Positions 1-9,857 of a stretch of DNA of 51,976 bases are shown piece by piece (the first letter of the stretch is position 1; every line of letters starts with the position of its first letter). The notes beneath the pieces were generated by a model. That model was not told where the DNA came from. It searched no databases and was given only the letters and a program-made list of their open reading frames with translations. Both the position numbers and the translations under genes were made by a program. The stretch lies in assembly GCA_007376725.1 (NCBI GenBank), contig VMGT01000004.1:1-51976 (forward strand), in the 5' to 3' direction. The DNA is from Parcubacteria group bacterium Greene1014_15. Lineage in GTDB: Bacteria > Patescibacteriota > Minisyncoccia > Phycocordibacterales > VMGT01.

Positions 1-618
1 GATCATGTCTGCTTGCGCATCCACAATCCCATCCAACCGGGAAACTCGTTCACCTAGAGCTACAATTTCTTGATCCAGAACATCTTTGGTAACGGGTACC
101 TGTGGAGAAGTTTTCTCCGCAATCATTGCCATTGTAGCAGGCAAACGAATAATTGAACCTCTGCAAATCTCATTCAAATTAGAAATCTGCGAGTCAAGGT
201 ACTTCACCGCTTCAAGGTACGCGTCTCTCGTTTCTATTTCCCTCTCGGTAAAAGCGCTATATTTTTTCCAATAGCCTAAAACAGTGTCACCCCATGCAAT
301 CCTCGTAGAATAGACGTGCACATCCCCTATATCCGGTATGGACAGAGACTGTATCCCCTGAATAGGTTGTGCATCGGCACAGACAATCCGTGACCTACTC
401 TTTCTAACTGTGGTAGAAGCTTCCGTTGCCGAGATATCCCCCCTCACGCCCGCAACGGCACTTTTTACGGCATCCGGAAGTTCATCCTTTTGACCCGCAA
501 TCGCCAACCGCACCGCATCCGGCATCTGCATAAGATTTTCTTGCCCAAAAACAGGTACGGCACAACAGACGAGCACGAGCGCCGTAAAAAGACTCATGTG
601 CATACGCTTTCCTCTCAT
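1..618 (-). CDS. Secreted protein of unknown function, C-terminus beyond window edge
   Basis: An open frame of 206 codons runs without a stop from an ATG at 618 to the left edge, so the C-terminus is missing. The start is set by an AAAGGAG ribosome site six bases upstream; in-frame ATGs at 603 and 597 are less well placed. The N-terminus is a signal peptide (MRGKRMHM, then a hydrophobic stretch ending AVPVFGQ), so the protein is exported. Residues 27-50 hold two similar short blocks, MPDAVRLAIAG and LPDAVKSAVAG. The last 60 visible residues are rich in charged residues and could start a coiled coil. No family was recognised. It is divergent from the exported repeat proteins and CsgG-like lipoprotein on the plus strand, so it may belong with them, but this is inference from position only. 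Confidence 0.8.
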   Translation of the reverse strand, partial: MRGKRMHMSLFTALVLVCCAVPVFGQENLMQMPDAVRLAIAGQKDELPDAVKSAVAGVRGDISATEASTTVRKSRSRIVCADAQPIQGIQSLSIPDIGDVHVYSTRIAWGDTVLGYWKKYSAFTEREIETRDAYLEAVKYLDSQISNLNEICRGSIIRLPATMAMIAEKTSPQVPVTKDVLDQEIVALGERVSRLDGIVDAQADMI

Positions 619-683
619 TACGCTCTCCTTTTCTCAAACGGCACAAAAACATGACTCAAAACTTCACATGTACAACCGTGATT

Positions 684-711
684 ACACTACATACATATAA
701 AAATTTGTCAA
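684..711 (-). promoter_or_regulatory. Sigma-70-type promoter for the leftmost secreted gene
   Basis: On the minus strand a perfect -35 TTGACA (706-711) is followed after 16 bases by TAGTGT (684-689). The predicted start of transcription is near 677, leaving a leader of about 60 bases before the ATG at 618. The -10 is weak, so confidence is moderate. Confidence 0.45.
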
Positions 712-724
712 GTCCCGCAAATAC

Positions 725-753
725 TTGACAATATACTCCCGTGGTGGTTCAAT
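725..753 (+). promoter_or_regulatory. Sigma-70-type promoter for the repeat-protein/lipoprotein genes
   Basis: A perfect -35 TTGACA at 725-730 is followed after 17 bases by TTCAAT at 748-753. It points toward the genes starting at 835 and 1263. It lies back to back with the minus-strand promoter, so the two directions may be co-regulated. The -10 is a poor match. Confidence 0.4.
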
Positions 754-834
754 GTCACGCAGATTCCACGGGCGCAAAAGCGCTCTACGGCTAGAAAAAG
801 GCATTTTGCACATTGTCATGAAGGATATGCATCA

Positions 835-1266
835 ATGAACAGATCAGTAGTGCTTCGAGTAGTGCTAGCTTTGTCCATGTCCGTTGGCGTACGTAATGCC
901 TGCGCACAATGGGCATCGTCGGTTTCCCCTGCGGAAAACTTTTTCCATTCTCTCGGATTCCAGAGTGCTCTCGATCGAGGGGCAGATTACAATTTTATCC
1001 GCCTACAAGAACAAATCCGCAGCGGTAAAACAATCGGGGATACATATTACCCATTCGAGGGAGACATGATAAACAACACCTCAATCGGGGTAATTATTTC
1101 AGATAGCCCCGGCGCTACCGGGACCAACAACGGACCGGTGAGTGCACAATCAAACCTCGGCAGTCGCGGAGGCGCTGGGAGTGGTTCGATTAATCATCAA
1201 GGATCATTCACCATACAAGCGCCCGCTCCGAAGCCTAACCCATGCATAAAGGAGTGCCCGCAATGA
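835..1266 (+). CDS. Small secreted repeat protein, possible curlin-like subunit
   Basis: A 143-residue protein with a signal peptide (residues 1-24, cleavage after NACA). After a region without recognisable family, residues 75-124 are rich in Gly, Asn and Ser and carry GDMINNTSIGVIIS (76-89) and NNGPVSAQSNLGS (98-110). These match two halves of the 37-residue repeat in the secreted His-rich protein at 2666-3091 (NTGPIDAIVNIGN and DNTAIG there). The C-terminal tail is Pro-rich with two Cys. The ribosome site is AAGGAT, ten bases before the ATG. Its stop overlaps the start of the CsgG-like lipoprotein (ATGA), which implies translational coupling. What is seen is a signal peptide, a shared repeat and coupling; a role as amyloid subunit or secretion accessory is inference. 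Confidence 0.75.
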   Translation: MNRSVVLRVVLALSMSVGVRNACAQWASSVSPAENFFHSLGFQSALDRGADYNFIRLQEQIRSGKTIGDTYYPFEGDMINNTSIGVIISDSPGATGTNNGPVSAQSNLGSRGGAGSGSINHQGSFTIQAPAPKPNPCIKECPQ

Positions 1267-2576
1267 ACTGGCGCAAAAAAATATTCGTTTGCACTATATC
1301 GCTTGGCTGCTTTCTCATCGTAACCGGTTGCAGGGGTATGCTGCCAAAAAATGTAGAGTGGGCGGAAAAGCCAGGGGTTCAGGTGCCACAAGTAAAACGG
1401 TCACAGAATTATTATCCTGAACTCGACAACTGCCAGCGCAACATACTTTTCGCAGGAAAACCATCAACAACAATTATGGTCGTGGACGGTAATGATTATT
1501 CCGGCAAAAGAGATTATTACACTGGATTCTTCTTGTCCCAAGCATTTGCCGGATTTGTCATGGATCCGATCAAGCGCACCGCTTCGAATATCACCATGAT
1601 GGACGGGACAAGAATGGCGCGCGATATCGTTTCATGGATGCGGCAGAACGCAGTTCAAGGGGAAACGCCGCAACCTGTATGGCAAGCGCCGCCCGGAGTC
1701 GAGTTTATTCTGATCGTTGAAATAAACGGCCTTGATTTCTCAAAAGGAACTGTCGCCGAAGCTGAAGTATTTAAGGCCGGCGCAGGTCTCCGAACGTATG
1801 GTGGGCTTATCTCTCTCCATGCACGACTTGTGCATCGTTCGGGAACTGTTGTTGCAATCAGTAATTTCCAAAAAGATGTGCCGGGCATAACGGCATATCT
1901 TAAGACAAGCGGTGTTATTGAAAAAATGTTGGTGCATGCGCGCCTTGAAGCAGGTGAACATGAAGCATTTCAAAATGCCCTTCGCGCACTCTCACACATT
2001 GCAGAATACGACATATTCGCAAAATTCTATGGCGACCGTACCTGCGATAAAGATGCACAAGGGATATTCGATGGAGAGACATTGACGGAAGACATACCAC
2101 CTTATAAGCGACACCAACATTTAGCCGCACTGGCAAAAATTAAGAAACCAGAAGCAACGCAACCCGTCCAAACCAAAACACCGCAATGTCCGCTTGGCAT
2201 TTCTGATATTGTTGTGGAAGTCATACCCTACGACGGCCACAATAACGACACATTCGATCCGGAACGAAACGAAAAGCAAAGGCAGGCGATGCAACACATC
2301 GTAACATGGTGGCAAAAAGGGTGTATCGTCAAAAGTATTGAAGGTGTGCGTTGCCCGAAACCGCCAAAATCGGGAGTTGTGCTTGCGCGTGCAACAAAAC
2401 CAGCAGAATGGTTACACAAAGGAGGCATACCAAAACCATCTGCAATCGAAATGCCAGAAAAAAAACTCGCTGCGCTGCATGCAACATGCGTGAAAGAGAA
2501 GGGATGCGACGAAGACACGTATCCATGGTTTTACGCCGGATATGCCACAATCGTGCATCCAAATCATCAACCCTAA
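1263..2576 (+). CDS. CsgG-like lipoprotein (candidate curli-type secretion channel)
   Basis: A 437-residue protein starting at the ATG at 1263, preceded by AAAGGAGTG; an in-frame ATG at 1242 lacks a site. The N-terminus is a lipoprotein signal: KK, a hydrophobic run, then VTGC with the lipidated Cys at 23. Residues 68-252 follow the order of the CsgG family: an opening beta strand (TIMVVDG), a helix, a strand pair EFILIVEINGLDFS (147-160), GLISLHARLVHRSGTVVAIS (181-200, compare the CsgG pattern of a variable residue, LRLVD, TG, ILS) and a closing segment LEAGEHEAFQNALRALSHIA (228-247). CsgG forms the outer-membrane pore that exports curli subunits. Residues about 290-437 contain six Cys and have no relative that I recognise. 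The assignment rests on pattern matching by eye. A CsgG-type pore would be surprising in a lineage usually thought to have one membrane. Confidence 0.5.
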   Translation: MNWRKKIFVCTISLGCFLIVTGCRGMLPKNVEWAEKPGVQVPQVKRSQNYYPELDNCQRNILFAGKPSTTIMVVDGNDYSGKRDYYTGFFLSQAFAGFVMDPIKRTASNITMMDGTRMARDIVSWMRQNAVQGETPQPVWQAPPGVEFILIVEINGLDFSKGTVAEAEVFKAGAGLRTYGGLISLHARLVHRSGTVVAISNFQKDVPGITAYLKTSGVIEKMLVHARLEAGEHEAFQNALRALSHIAEYDIFAKFYGDRTCDKDAQGIFDGETLTEDIPPYKRHQHLAALAKIKKPEATQPVQTKTPQCPLGISDIVVEVIPYDGHNNDTFDPERNEKQRQAMQHIVTWWQKGCIVKSIEGVRCPKPPKSGVVLARATKPAEWLHKGGIPKPSAIEMPEKKLAALHATCVKEKGCDEDTYPWFYAGYATIVHPNHQP

Positions 2577-2665
2577 ACTGGAAAAGGATCATTGTAGAAA
2601 CTGAAAATTGAGTTGCTGTTCGAAGTCGGTTTTATATTCACTTGAATAAACACAAGGAGAACACC

Positions 2666-3091
2666 ATGAAAAAGTTCATGAACATTGTTATCGCTTTTGC
2701 AGCTCTCACACTCATGGCGACGCCCGTGCTCGCATGCCAAGGCGATGATTGCCCATTTGGACACCATCATCGTCACCATCACCATCACCATTGGTCCCCG
2801 CCTAATCCGCAGTCAAACGTGAGCGGTTTCAATGACGCTCCTGTTGTTGCGATCATAAACGGCGGTTCCCTTATCGTAGCGGGCCCCGCAGACATCACGA
2901 ACACCGCCGCAGGCGTGCTTATGTCAATGCCCGCAGGATGTGGAGAATGTCCACGCGGCGTCAATGTATCCGGTGTTAACACCGGTCCTATAGACGCCAT
3001 TGTGAACATTGGAAACGCGCACTTTCATGGGCCGCTCAAGCTAGACAATACAGCGATTGGCACCGGCATATTCAACGCCGACAAGAAGTAG
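2666..3091 (+). CDS. Secreted His-rich protein with two 37-residue repeats
   Basis: A 141-residue protein; the start at 2666 is preceded by AAGGAG, whereas the in-frame ATG at 2642 is not. A signal peptide (1-23, ending PVLA) leads to a Cys-containing segment and a poly-His stretch (residues 33-42, interrupted by one Arg) that could bind Zn, Ni or Cu. Two tandem repeats follow at 51-87 and 100-136, both starting NVSG and both containing GP and NTA-x-G; about 16 of the first 33 positions are identical. A short linker with Cys pair CGEC separates them. The same motifs occur in the secreted protein at 835-1266. Repeats with regularly spaced Asn and Gly recall curlin repeats, but the classic Gln positions are not there. 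A secreted structural subunit with metal binding is a reasonable guess. Confidence 0.75.
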   Translation: MKKFMNIVIAFAALTLMATPVLACQGDDCPFGHHHRHHHHHHWSPPNPQSNVSGFNDAPVVAIINGGSLIVAGPADITNTAAGVLMSMPAGCGECPRGVNVSGVNTGPIDAIVNIGNAHFHGPLKLDNTAIGTGIFNADKK

Positions 3092-3100
3092 GTTGCAAGA

Positions 3101-3140
3101 AGGGCAGAAGATAGCAAATATCTTCTGCCCTTTATTTTTT
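3101..3140 (+). terminator. Rho-independent terminator after the His-rich protein
   Basis: GGGCAGAAGATA pairs with TATCTTCTGCCC around a short loop and is followed by TTTATTTTTTT. It lies 10 bases after the stop of the secreted repeat protein and ends the exported-protein transcript. Confidence 0.9.
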
Positions 3141-3151
3141 TCTTCCTCTGT

Positions 3152-3157
3152 TATACT
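3152..3157 (+). promoter_or_regulatory. -10 box placed for a leaderless transcript
   Basis: TATACT lies exactly six bases before the ATG at 3164, where transcription would begin at or next to the start codon. No ribosome site precedes this ATG. No good -35 is seen (the upstream stretch is the terminator T-run), so the call rests on the -10 and its spacing. Confidence 0.4.
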
Positions 3158-3163
3158 TACTCT

Positions 3164-4132
3164 ATGAAAAATACCTGCCCGCCTGGAATTTCAAAGAAAC
3201 TTGCACAAGGTCTCATTCTTGATGAACTCTTTGCATTACTTTTATATAAACACTGGAGTAAAAAAGCTTCACCAGAGCTCGCGCACGTATTGAGCGAACT
3301 CACTGCTATCGAAGAAAAACACTACGTCTTCTGGCAAAAATTTTTAGGACATGCAATGGGCTCACTTACGCTCGGGCGCCGAATTAAACTCACGGTATTT
3401 CTATTTGTTACAAAAATTTGGGGCGAGAAAGCCATGCATCTTCTTCTTGAGGCAACAGAAGTAAATAGTATTCGCAAGCACCTCCAAATCTGGAATATCT
3501 GCGCGCATACCGAATACGAAAGCATGGTGCGTGCGATCATCGAAGAGGAATTCGGGCGCGAGGACGCCATTATTGAAAAACTTATTACACGAAAAATCAA
3601 TCCTGAACGCATCCGTAACATTTTTCTTGGTTTCAATGACGGCCTCGTGGAGTTGCTCGGCGCTATAAGCGGTTTTTATGCCGCCTTCGCCAATACCTCT
3701 TCCGTGGTTGTTGCAAGCATCACGGTCGCCGCCGCGGGAGCAATATCCATGGGCGCCGGCGCCTACGTCGCACTCGGCTCACAAAACGAAATCTCTAAAA
3801 TCGAGGCGCAGAAGCTCGCCTTCAAAAATCCGGAAGCGAACGTATCTCTCACGCATGAACGCCTCTTTGTAAGCGGCGCAACTGTTGCTATTTCATATTT
3901 TATCGGGGCACTCGTGCCCCTTACGCCAATTCTCTTCGGATCAAAAAATATCTTTCTCTCGCTTGCATGCGGCGGAATACTGATTATTCTGGTGTCAGCA
4001 GTGCTCGCCTTTCTTTCAGGAATGAACGCGCGGCGGCGGATTGCGACAAATCTAGTGCTCATTATTGGCGCAGTTGTCCTATCATACGGCATAGGTATTT
4101 TTGCTCGAAATATATGGGGGATTTCAATCTAA
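3164..4132 (+). CDS. Ferritin-like domain fused to VIT1/CCC1 metal transporter
   Basis: A 322-residue membrane protein. Residues 1-130 look like a ferritin-like (rubrerythrin-type) four-helix domain with paired acidic and His positions (IEEKH near 46-50, HTEYE near 115, IEEEF near 127). Residues about 150-320 are VIT1/CCC1: GFNDGLVELLGAISG, a conserved SMGAGAYVALGSQNE segment, then a cytoplasmic helix and three more membrane segments. VIT1/CCC1 proteins move ferrous iron or manganese across a membrane, and the fused ferritin-like domain is a known architecture thought to sense or deliver iron. The last helices end in GIFARNIWGISI. It is transcribed alone between two terminators. The family call is firm; the direction and metal are not visible from sequence. 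Confidence 0.85.
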   Translation: MKNTCPPGISKKLAQGLILDELFALLLYKHWSKKASPELAHVLSELTAIEEKHYVFWQKFLGHAMGSLTLGRRIKLTVFLFVTKIWGEKAMHLLLEATEVNSIRKHLQIWNICAHTEYESMVRAIIEEEFGREDAIIEKLITRKINPERIRNIFLGFNDGLVELLGAISGFYAAFANTSSVVVASITVAAAGAISMGAGAYVALGSQNEISKIEAQKLAFKNPEANVSLTHERLFVSGATVAISYFIGALVPLTPILFGSKNIFLSLACGGILIILVSAVLAFLSGMNARRRIATNLVLIIGAVVLSYGIGIFARNIWGISI

Positions 4133-4167
4133 AAATGAAAGCGCCCACAACAGTTTATTGTGGGCGC
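4131..4167 (-). terminator. Terminator for the orphan coiled-coil gene, shared with VIT gene end
   Basis: GCGCCCACAA (4141-4150) pairs with TTGTGGGCGC (4158-4167). On the minus strand the hairpin is followed by TTTCATTTTT, a good T-tract, 15 bases after the stop of the gene at 4182-5153. On the plus strand the T-tract is poor, but the hairpin may also stop the VIT transcript. Confidence 0.75.
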
Positions 4168-4181
4168 TTGGTGCGCGAAAC

Positions 4182-5153
4182 TCATGTATTCTCTTCTGCT
4201 TCATCCATCACATTCCGAAGCAGTAGAGGAAACAGGGCAGGAAAATCAGAGTATGCCTCACTGACAAGTTGTGAGAGTTCACGCTCGTTGCAAAGAGCCT
4301 GATCTAATCGAAGTTCGAGATCCTCGATAACCTCGAGAAGTTTTTCCCGTTCGGCAATCCAAGCTTCTTCGACTTCTTCATGCGCTTCACTTTCCTCATC
4401 CTGTTCACGACAAATCTCCGTCATCTCATCTTCAACGCCGGCAAATTCAAGTTCCATTGCTTCGATCCGTTCGCGATACTTCTCGTTCATCCGCCGGGTA
4501 CTCTCGAGCGCTTGCTCAATATCTTCCGTTTCAGAAGTTTCTTCCATAAGCTGCTGCCGCCAATCATCGTACCGAAGCACGAGTCTTTCAAAATAGAGAC
4601 TTTTTGCGGCTTCTGTGAGAAAATCCAGTGACGGTCGTGCGAGAAAGCAAAACATTTTGTGCGGAGAAATATACCATATATGTTCGCAAGACTCGTAGGA
4701 CTTGCGAAAGTTTGTGGTAAATTTTCCCGCCGGCGTTACAAGATCGACAAATGCTCCATCAGAAATTGAGATCGAAACACCTGAAACTGGAACCGAAAAT
4801 GCAAGAGAGAGATGTGTTTTCGGACGTCCGTTTCTGTCTGTTGTTACAGAGATAAATACAACAGTATCCTGGTGCACTTCACTTTCACAACACGAACATC
4901 GTGTGTCCGGCACGATATGCCGGACCACAACACCGACTAAGCCTTTTTCGGGTTGCGCCGGAGTCCCAATGACGATTGATTTTAATCTGCCATCAGATCC
5001 CCTCTTCGTTTCTTTTACCTGCTCACTTGTTCCCAAGAGTATGAAAGAGTCTGTCGATAAAACGGTCTTAATGACACAACAGTGCTCCTTGTCCTCTGTG
5101 GTTGCAAGCAAGGCGTCGGGTAGCTTTTTCTCGCCCCCATTCTTCTTACGCAT
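4182..5153 (-). CDS. Orphan protein with CxCC motif and C-terminal coiled coil
   Basis: A 323-residue protein with a GGGGG ribosome site seven bases before the ATG. No family was recognised. Residues 1-190 are predicted mixed alpha/beta with a Cys cluster CSCCESEVH near 85 that could bind a metal. Residues about 195-300 are strongly acidic and helical (EETSETEDIEQ, EEVEEAWIAEREKLLEV) and very likely form a coiled coil. No signal peptide or membrane segment is present, so it should be cytoplasmic. The gene stands alone: a terminator lies downstream and 470 bases without genes, holding repeats R1 and A, lie upstream. Confidence 0.75.
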   Translation of the reverse strand: MRKKNGGEKKLPDALLATTEDKEHCCVIKTVLSTDSFILLGTSEQVKETKRGSDGRLKSIVIGTPAQPEKGLVGVVVRHIVPDTRCSCCESEVHQDTVVFISVTTDRNGRPKTHLSLAFSVPVSGVSISISDGAFVDLVTPAGKFTTNFRKSYESCEHIWYISPHKMFCFLARPSLDFLTEAAKSLYFERLVLRYDDWRQQLMEETSETEDIEQALESTRRMNEKYRERIEAMELEFAGVEDEMTEICREQDEESEAHEEVEEAWIAEREKLLEVIEDLELRLDQALCNERELSQLVSEAYSDFPALFPLLLRNVMDEAEENT

Positions 5154-5276
5154 TGCTGCCCCCTGTCTTTGACTCCATAGAGAAATACACTTACACCTAT
5201 TCGCACTAATTCTGCCCCTAGTTTGACATACTTCTTAAAAAAGTCAACAATGGCGCCCTCATAACCTCTCACACAT

Positions 5277-5376
5277 GTCATTGCGAGCGTAGCGAAGCAA
5301 TCCAGGATTCTGAGGGGAAATCTCGAATTTTGAGGTAGTCTCACTGGATTGCTTCGGGCTTTGTTCTCGCAATGAC
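5277..5376. repeat. Hairpin repeat R1 (GCGAAGCAATC family)
   Basis: Outer arms GTCATTGCGAG and CTCGCAATGAC are exact complements, and inner arms CGAAGCAATCCAG and CTGGATTGCTTCG pair next. The core between them is about 40 bp. The second copy, R2 at 12544-12617, has the same layout but with an A/T pair swapped on both sides of the outer arm. Similar GCGAAGCAATC palindromes are common as dispersed repeats in many bacteria. It lies in the 470-base gap upstream of the coiled-coil gene, together with element A; nothing else was seen in that gap. Confidence 0.8.
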
Positions 5377-5413
5377 GGCTCTGTTGCTGAGTCTTTAGCT
5401 TGTAGCAGGCGTA

Positions 5414-5599
5414 AGAAACTGTCTAAAGTCTAATGCCTTGAAAAAATGTTCAAATTTCGAGCGAAAATCACATATTCTGACGAAGCATATCGAGATACGT
5501 TGAGGAGGAATAGGTGATTTGTAGCTGAAATTTGGGCATTTTTACAGGCAAGCGTATATTCTACCTCGTTTTTTAGCAGTTAGACTTTAGACAGTTTCT
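5414..5599. repeat. Palindromic element A (186 bp)
   Basis: Exact 20-bp terminal inverted repeat AGAAACTGTCTAAAGTCTAA. Inside, the two halves are also imperfectly complementary (TGCCTTGAAAAAATG against the complement TGCCTGTAAAAATG, then CAAATTTC and AAATCAC blocks), with one half carrying an extra 35-bp module next to its terminal arm. Element C has the same order of parts, including the extra module. It lies 28 bases downstream of the atpC stop, where it could end the ATPase transcript. No target-site duplication is evident. Confidence 0.8.
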
Positions 5600-5626
5600 A
5601 AGTGGTTACTTGCTCTCTTTGGCCGT

Positions 5627-6049
5627 TTACCCTCGATGCTTTCTGCGCACGCGTATGCGATTGAGTTCCCGGTCAAGGAGCGACTGGAAGCGCGCATACT
5701 CGACATCATCAATATGTTCTTTTTCCTCGAGCATTTTTTGCGCGCGGGCGCGGGCAGCTTCCGCCGCCTCGAGATCAATATCTTCTGCGCGTTCGGCAGT
5801 ATCCGCAAGCACGACAACCTCGCTCTTGGGCCTAATCTCTGCGACTCCATGCGATACAGCAAAGTGATGCGAAACTCCACCTTTTACGATAATCATCTCT
5901 CCCGGTCGAAGAAGCGTTACGAGCGGACGATGATTCGCAAGAACAGTAATCTGCCCTTCAGCCGTCGGAAGAGACACCTGATCAACAGCATCATCTTTAT
6001 ATGCTACTCCTTCGGGCGTTACAACACTGAATGAAAGTGTGTGTACCAT
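5627..6049 (-). CDS. atpC: F-type ATP synthase epsilon subunit
   Basis: A 140-residue protein (MVHTLSFSVVTPEGVAYKD...) of normal length for the F1 epsilon subunit. Residues 1-85 form the beta-sandwich domain (SLPTAEGQITVLANHRPLVT, then the HHFAVSHGVAEI strand); residues 90-140 are the two-helix C-terminal domain (AEDIDLEAAEAARARAQKML...). Epsilon couples rotation of the c ring to F1 and can inhibit ATP hydrolysis. The ATG at 6049 was chosen over an in-frame TTG at 6070, because the TTG would overlap the atpD end and the GAAGAGG stretch serves as the ribosome site. It is the last gene of the operon, eight bases after atpD. Confidence 0.93.
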   Translation of the reverse strand: MVHTLSFSVVTPEGVAYKDDAVDQVSLPTAEGQITVLANHRPLVTLLRPGEMIIVKGGVSHHFAVSHGVAEIRPKSEVVVLADTAERAEDIDLEAAEAARARAQKMLEEKEHIDDVEYARFQSLLDRELNRIRVRRKHRG

Positions 6050-6056
6050 ACAATTT

Positions 6057-7475
<1,419 letters not shown>

Positions 7476-8339
7476 TTATACCGCGAGAGCATTTGCTCCT
7501 GCGGCAATTTCAGAAATTTCCTGTGTGATCCCATCTTGCCTTGCACGGTTCCAGTCGAGCGCCAAGTCGGAAATCATTTCTCCGGCGCTTTCGCTTGCAT
7601 TCTTCATGGCAACCATGCGAGCGCTTTGTTCGCTCGCGACAGATTCCAGATTCATTTGATACAGTTGCGTGGCAACAAGTCCAGGAAGTATTTCTGCGAG
7701 TACCGCCGTCTCGTCTGGCTCAAAGAGATATACGTCTTCGGAAAAAGTGCTCTGCACCGCAATTTCAGATATTGGCAGGAGCGAACGAATCACCGGTTCA
7801 TATCGAACCGTGGAAATATATTTGTTGTATGCAACAACGACACGTGTATATCTCCCAAAAAGAAATTCATCGAGAACAAGTCTGCGCAGGCCTCGTACGC
7901 TATAGACGCCGGCTGTTTCGGCAAATTCCACAAAACTGCCACGAACATCCGCGCCAAGTTTACGCGCCAAGCGTTCCGCGTTTTTTCCTATCGTGACAAA
8001 ATCCACGGATTCCCGTCCGCCGTAGTCGACAAAAGAACGCGACACCGCTTTCGCGAGCGCGACATTAAAACCGCCGCAGAGACCGCGGTTCGAAGCAACG
8101 ATGACGATAAGTGTTCGATTGCCGGCACCCGCTCTCAAAAGCGGATGTGTGATCTTGCGTTCTGCCGCAAGCGCTGCAAGGAGATCAAGCGCAGAAACGC
8201 TATAGGCGCGCGTCATAAGCGCACGTGCGACCGCACGCTTCATTTTGCTTACCGCCACCATCTCCATCGCTTTTGTGATCTTTCTGATATTCTTCACTGA
8301 TGCGATCTTCTGTTTTATTGCCCGTGTTCGTAACGCCAT
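7476..8339 (-). CDS. atpG: F-type ATP synthase gamma subunit
   Basis: A 287-residue F1 gamma subunit, the central rotor shaft. The N-terminal helix begins ALRTRAIKQKIASVKNIRKI, with the conserved TKAMEMVAVSKMKRA, and the middle holds LIVIVASNRGLCGGFN, a family signature. The C-terminal helix EISEIAAGANAL is shortened only slightly. It starts six bases after the atpA stop, so coupling is likely. Length and motifs are ordinary. Confidence 0.95.
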   Translation of the reverse strand: MALRTRAIKQKIASVKNIRKITKAMEMVAVSKMKRAVARALMTRAYSVSALDLLAALAAERKITHPLLRAGAGNRTLIVIVASNRGLCGGFNVALAKAVSRSFVDYGGRESVDFVTIGKNAERLARKLGADVRGSFVEFAETAGVYSVRGLRRLVLDEFLFGRYTRVVVAYNKYISTVRYEPVIRSLLPISEIAVQSTFSEDVYLFEPDETAVLAEILPGLVATQLYQMNLESVASEQSARMVAMKNASESAGEMISDLALDWNRARQDGITQEISEIAAGANALAV

Positions 8340-8345
8340 ATAGTT

Positions 8346-9845
8346 TTATTTTGATTCAAATCTTTTGATGTGTTCCTCGATCGCCCGTTTTAATTTTTCT
8401 TCAATCTCGTCACTCCATGATTCCGCAAGCGACGCGAGCACATCCGGTTTACTATCGCGCATAAATGTAAGGAATGCCTTCTCCCATGAAAAAAGACGAT
8501 CAACCGAAATGCTATCAAGATATCCTTTTGTCGCGGCATACATAACGGCAACTTGGAGACCAGCAGAAAGCGGAGCATATTGTGGCTGTTTGAGCAACTC
8601 TGTGAGACGTGCGCCGCGATCAAGCTGCTTTTTTGTATCAATGTCGAGATCGGATGCAAATTGCGTAAAAGCTTCAAGTTCTCGGAACTGCGCCATCGCG
8701 AGCTTCATCGGACCCGCAACTTTTTTCATTGATTTGATCTGCGCGGCTGAACCGACACGAGATACCGAGAGCCCCACATTGATCGCCGGACGTATGCCTT
8801 TATAAAAAAGTGGCGCTTCGAGAAAAATTTGGCCGTCAGTAATGGAAATGACATTCGTTGGAATATATGCCGATACATCGCCTGCCTGTGTTTCGATAAT
8901 CGGAAGCGCAGTGATCGAGCCGCCGCCGGCAGCTGCGTTTCTCCGACACGCGCGCTCAAGAAGACGTGAGTGCAAATAGAATACATCGCCCGGATACGCT
9001 TCGCGACCGGGAGGACGGCGGAGCAAGAGAGAAATTTCCCGGTATGCCGCGGCATGTTTCGAAAGATCGTCATAGACAATCAGCACGTCTTTGCCTTGAT
9101 CCATGAAGTATTCCGCGATGGCGCATCCGGCGTATGGTGAAAGATATGCAAACGATGCGGGATCAGAAGCGCCGGCAACAACCACAATCGTATACGAAAG
9201 AGCCCCCGCCTCTTCAAGCTTTGCCACAATACGCGCCACTTTTGATTTTTTTTGCGATATCGCAACATAAACACAAATTACGTCGGTTCCCTTTTGGTTG
9301 ATGATTGTGTCAACGGCAAGCGCGGTCTTTCCCGTCTGACGATCACCAATGATGAGCTCACGCTGTCCGCGTCCGATCGGAATCATGGCGTCCACCGCCT
9401 TAATGCCCGTTTGCAGGGGAACCGAAACCGGCTCGCGGTCCATGACCCCCGGAGCAATTTTTTCTATCGTGTATGAGACGCTTGTCCGTATTTCTCCTTT
9501 GCCATCAAGCGGCGAGGCGAGCGGATCAACAACGCGGCCAATAAGCTCGTCTCCAACAAGCACAGAGAGAATCTTTCCTGTCCGTTGCACCACATCACCC
9601 TCGCGAATGTGCGTATAGTCGCCAAGAATAATCACTCCAACCATGTCTTCTTCGAGGTTGAGAGCAAGCCCCATCGTATCTCCCGGAAATTCAAGCATTT
9701 CAAGCGATTCGCAGGCAGAAAGTCCCGAAAGTCGCGCGATGCCATCGCCAATCTCAATAACGGTCCCCGTTTCTATCACATCGACTCTCGCTTCAAATTC
9801 GCCGATCCTTTCTTTTATATTTTTTATTAATGTATCAACACTCAT
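8346..9845 (-). CDS. atpA: F-type ATP synthase alpha subunit
   Basis: A 499-residue F1 alpha subunit. The N-terminal sandwich leads to GDRQTGKT, the regulatory nucleotide site near residue 170, then the [24 protein letters not shown] segment in part, [12 protein letters not shown] and [20 protein letters not shown], all typical. Several starts are possible (TTG at 9857, ATG at 9851 and 9845); the last gives the usual spacing before the first helix ([13 protein letters not shown]). It follows atpH directly. Confidence 0.96.
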   Translation of the reverse strand: MSVDTLIKNIKERIGEFEARVDVIETGTVIEIGDGIARLSGLSACESLEMLEFPGDTMGLALNLEEDMVGVIILGDYTHIREGDVVQRTGKILSVLVGDELIGRVVDPLASPLDGKGEIRTSVSYTIEKIAPGVMDREPVSVPLQTGIKAVDAMIPIGRGQRELIIGDRQTGKTALAVDTIINQKGTDVICVYVAISQKKSKVARIVAKLEEAGALSYTIVVVAGASDPASFAYLSPYAGCAIAEYFMDQGKDVLIVYDDLSKHAAAYREISLLLRRPPGREAYPGDVFYLHSRLLERACRRNAAAGGGSITALPIIETQAGDVSAYIPTNVISITDGQIFLEAPLFYKGIRPAINVGLSVSRVGSAAQIKSMKKVAGPMKLAMAQFRELEAFTQFASDLDIDTKKQLDRGARLTELLKQPQYAPLSAGLQVAVMYAATKGYLDSISVDRLFSWEKAFLTFMRDSKPDVLASLAESWSDEIEEKLKRAIEEHIKRFESK

Positions 9846-9857
9846 GTACATATTCAA

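Noticed and set aside
1197-2592. Several minus-strand frames opposite the CsgG-like lipoprotein
   Set aside because: They lie in the shadow of a gene with ribosome site, lipobox and conserved pattern, and have no ribosome sites or protein-like composition.
5154-5626. A tRNA or small RNA gene in the gap between the coiled-coil gene and atpC
   Set aside because: The structure seen is explained by repeats R1 and A. No cloverleaf, T-loop motif or anticodon arm could be drawn.
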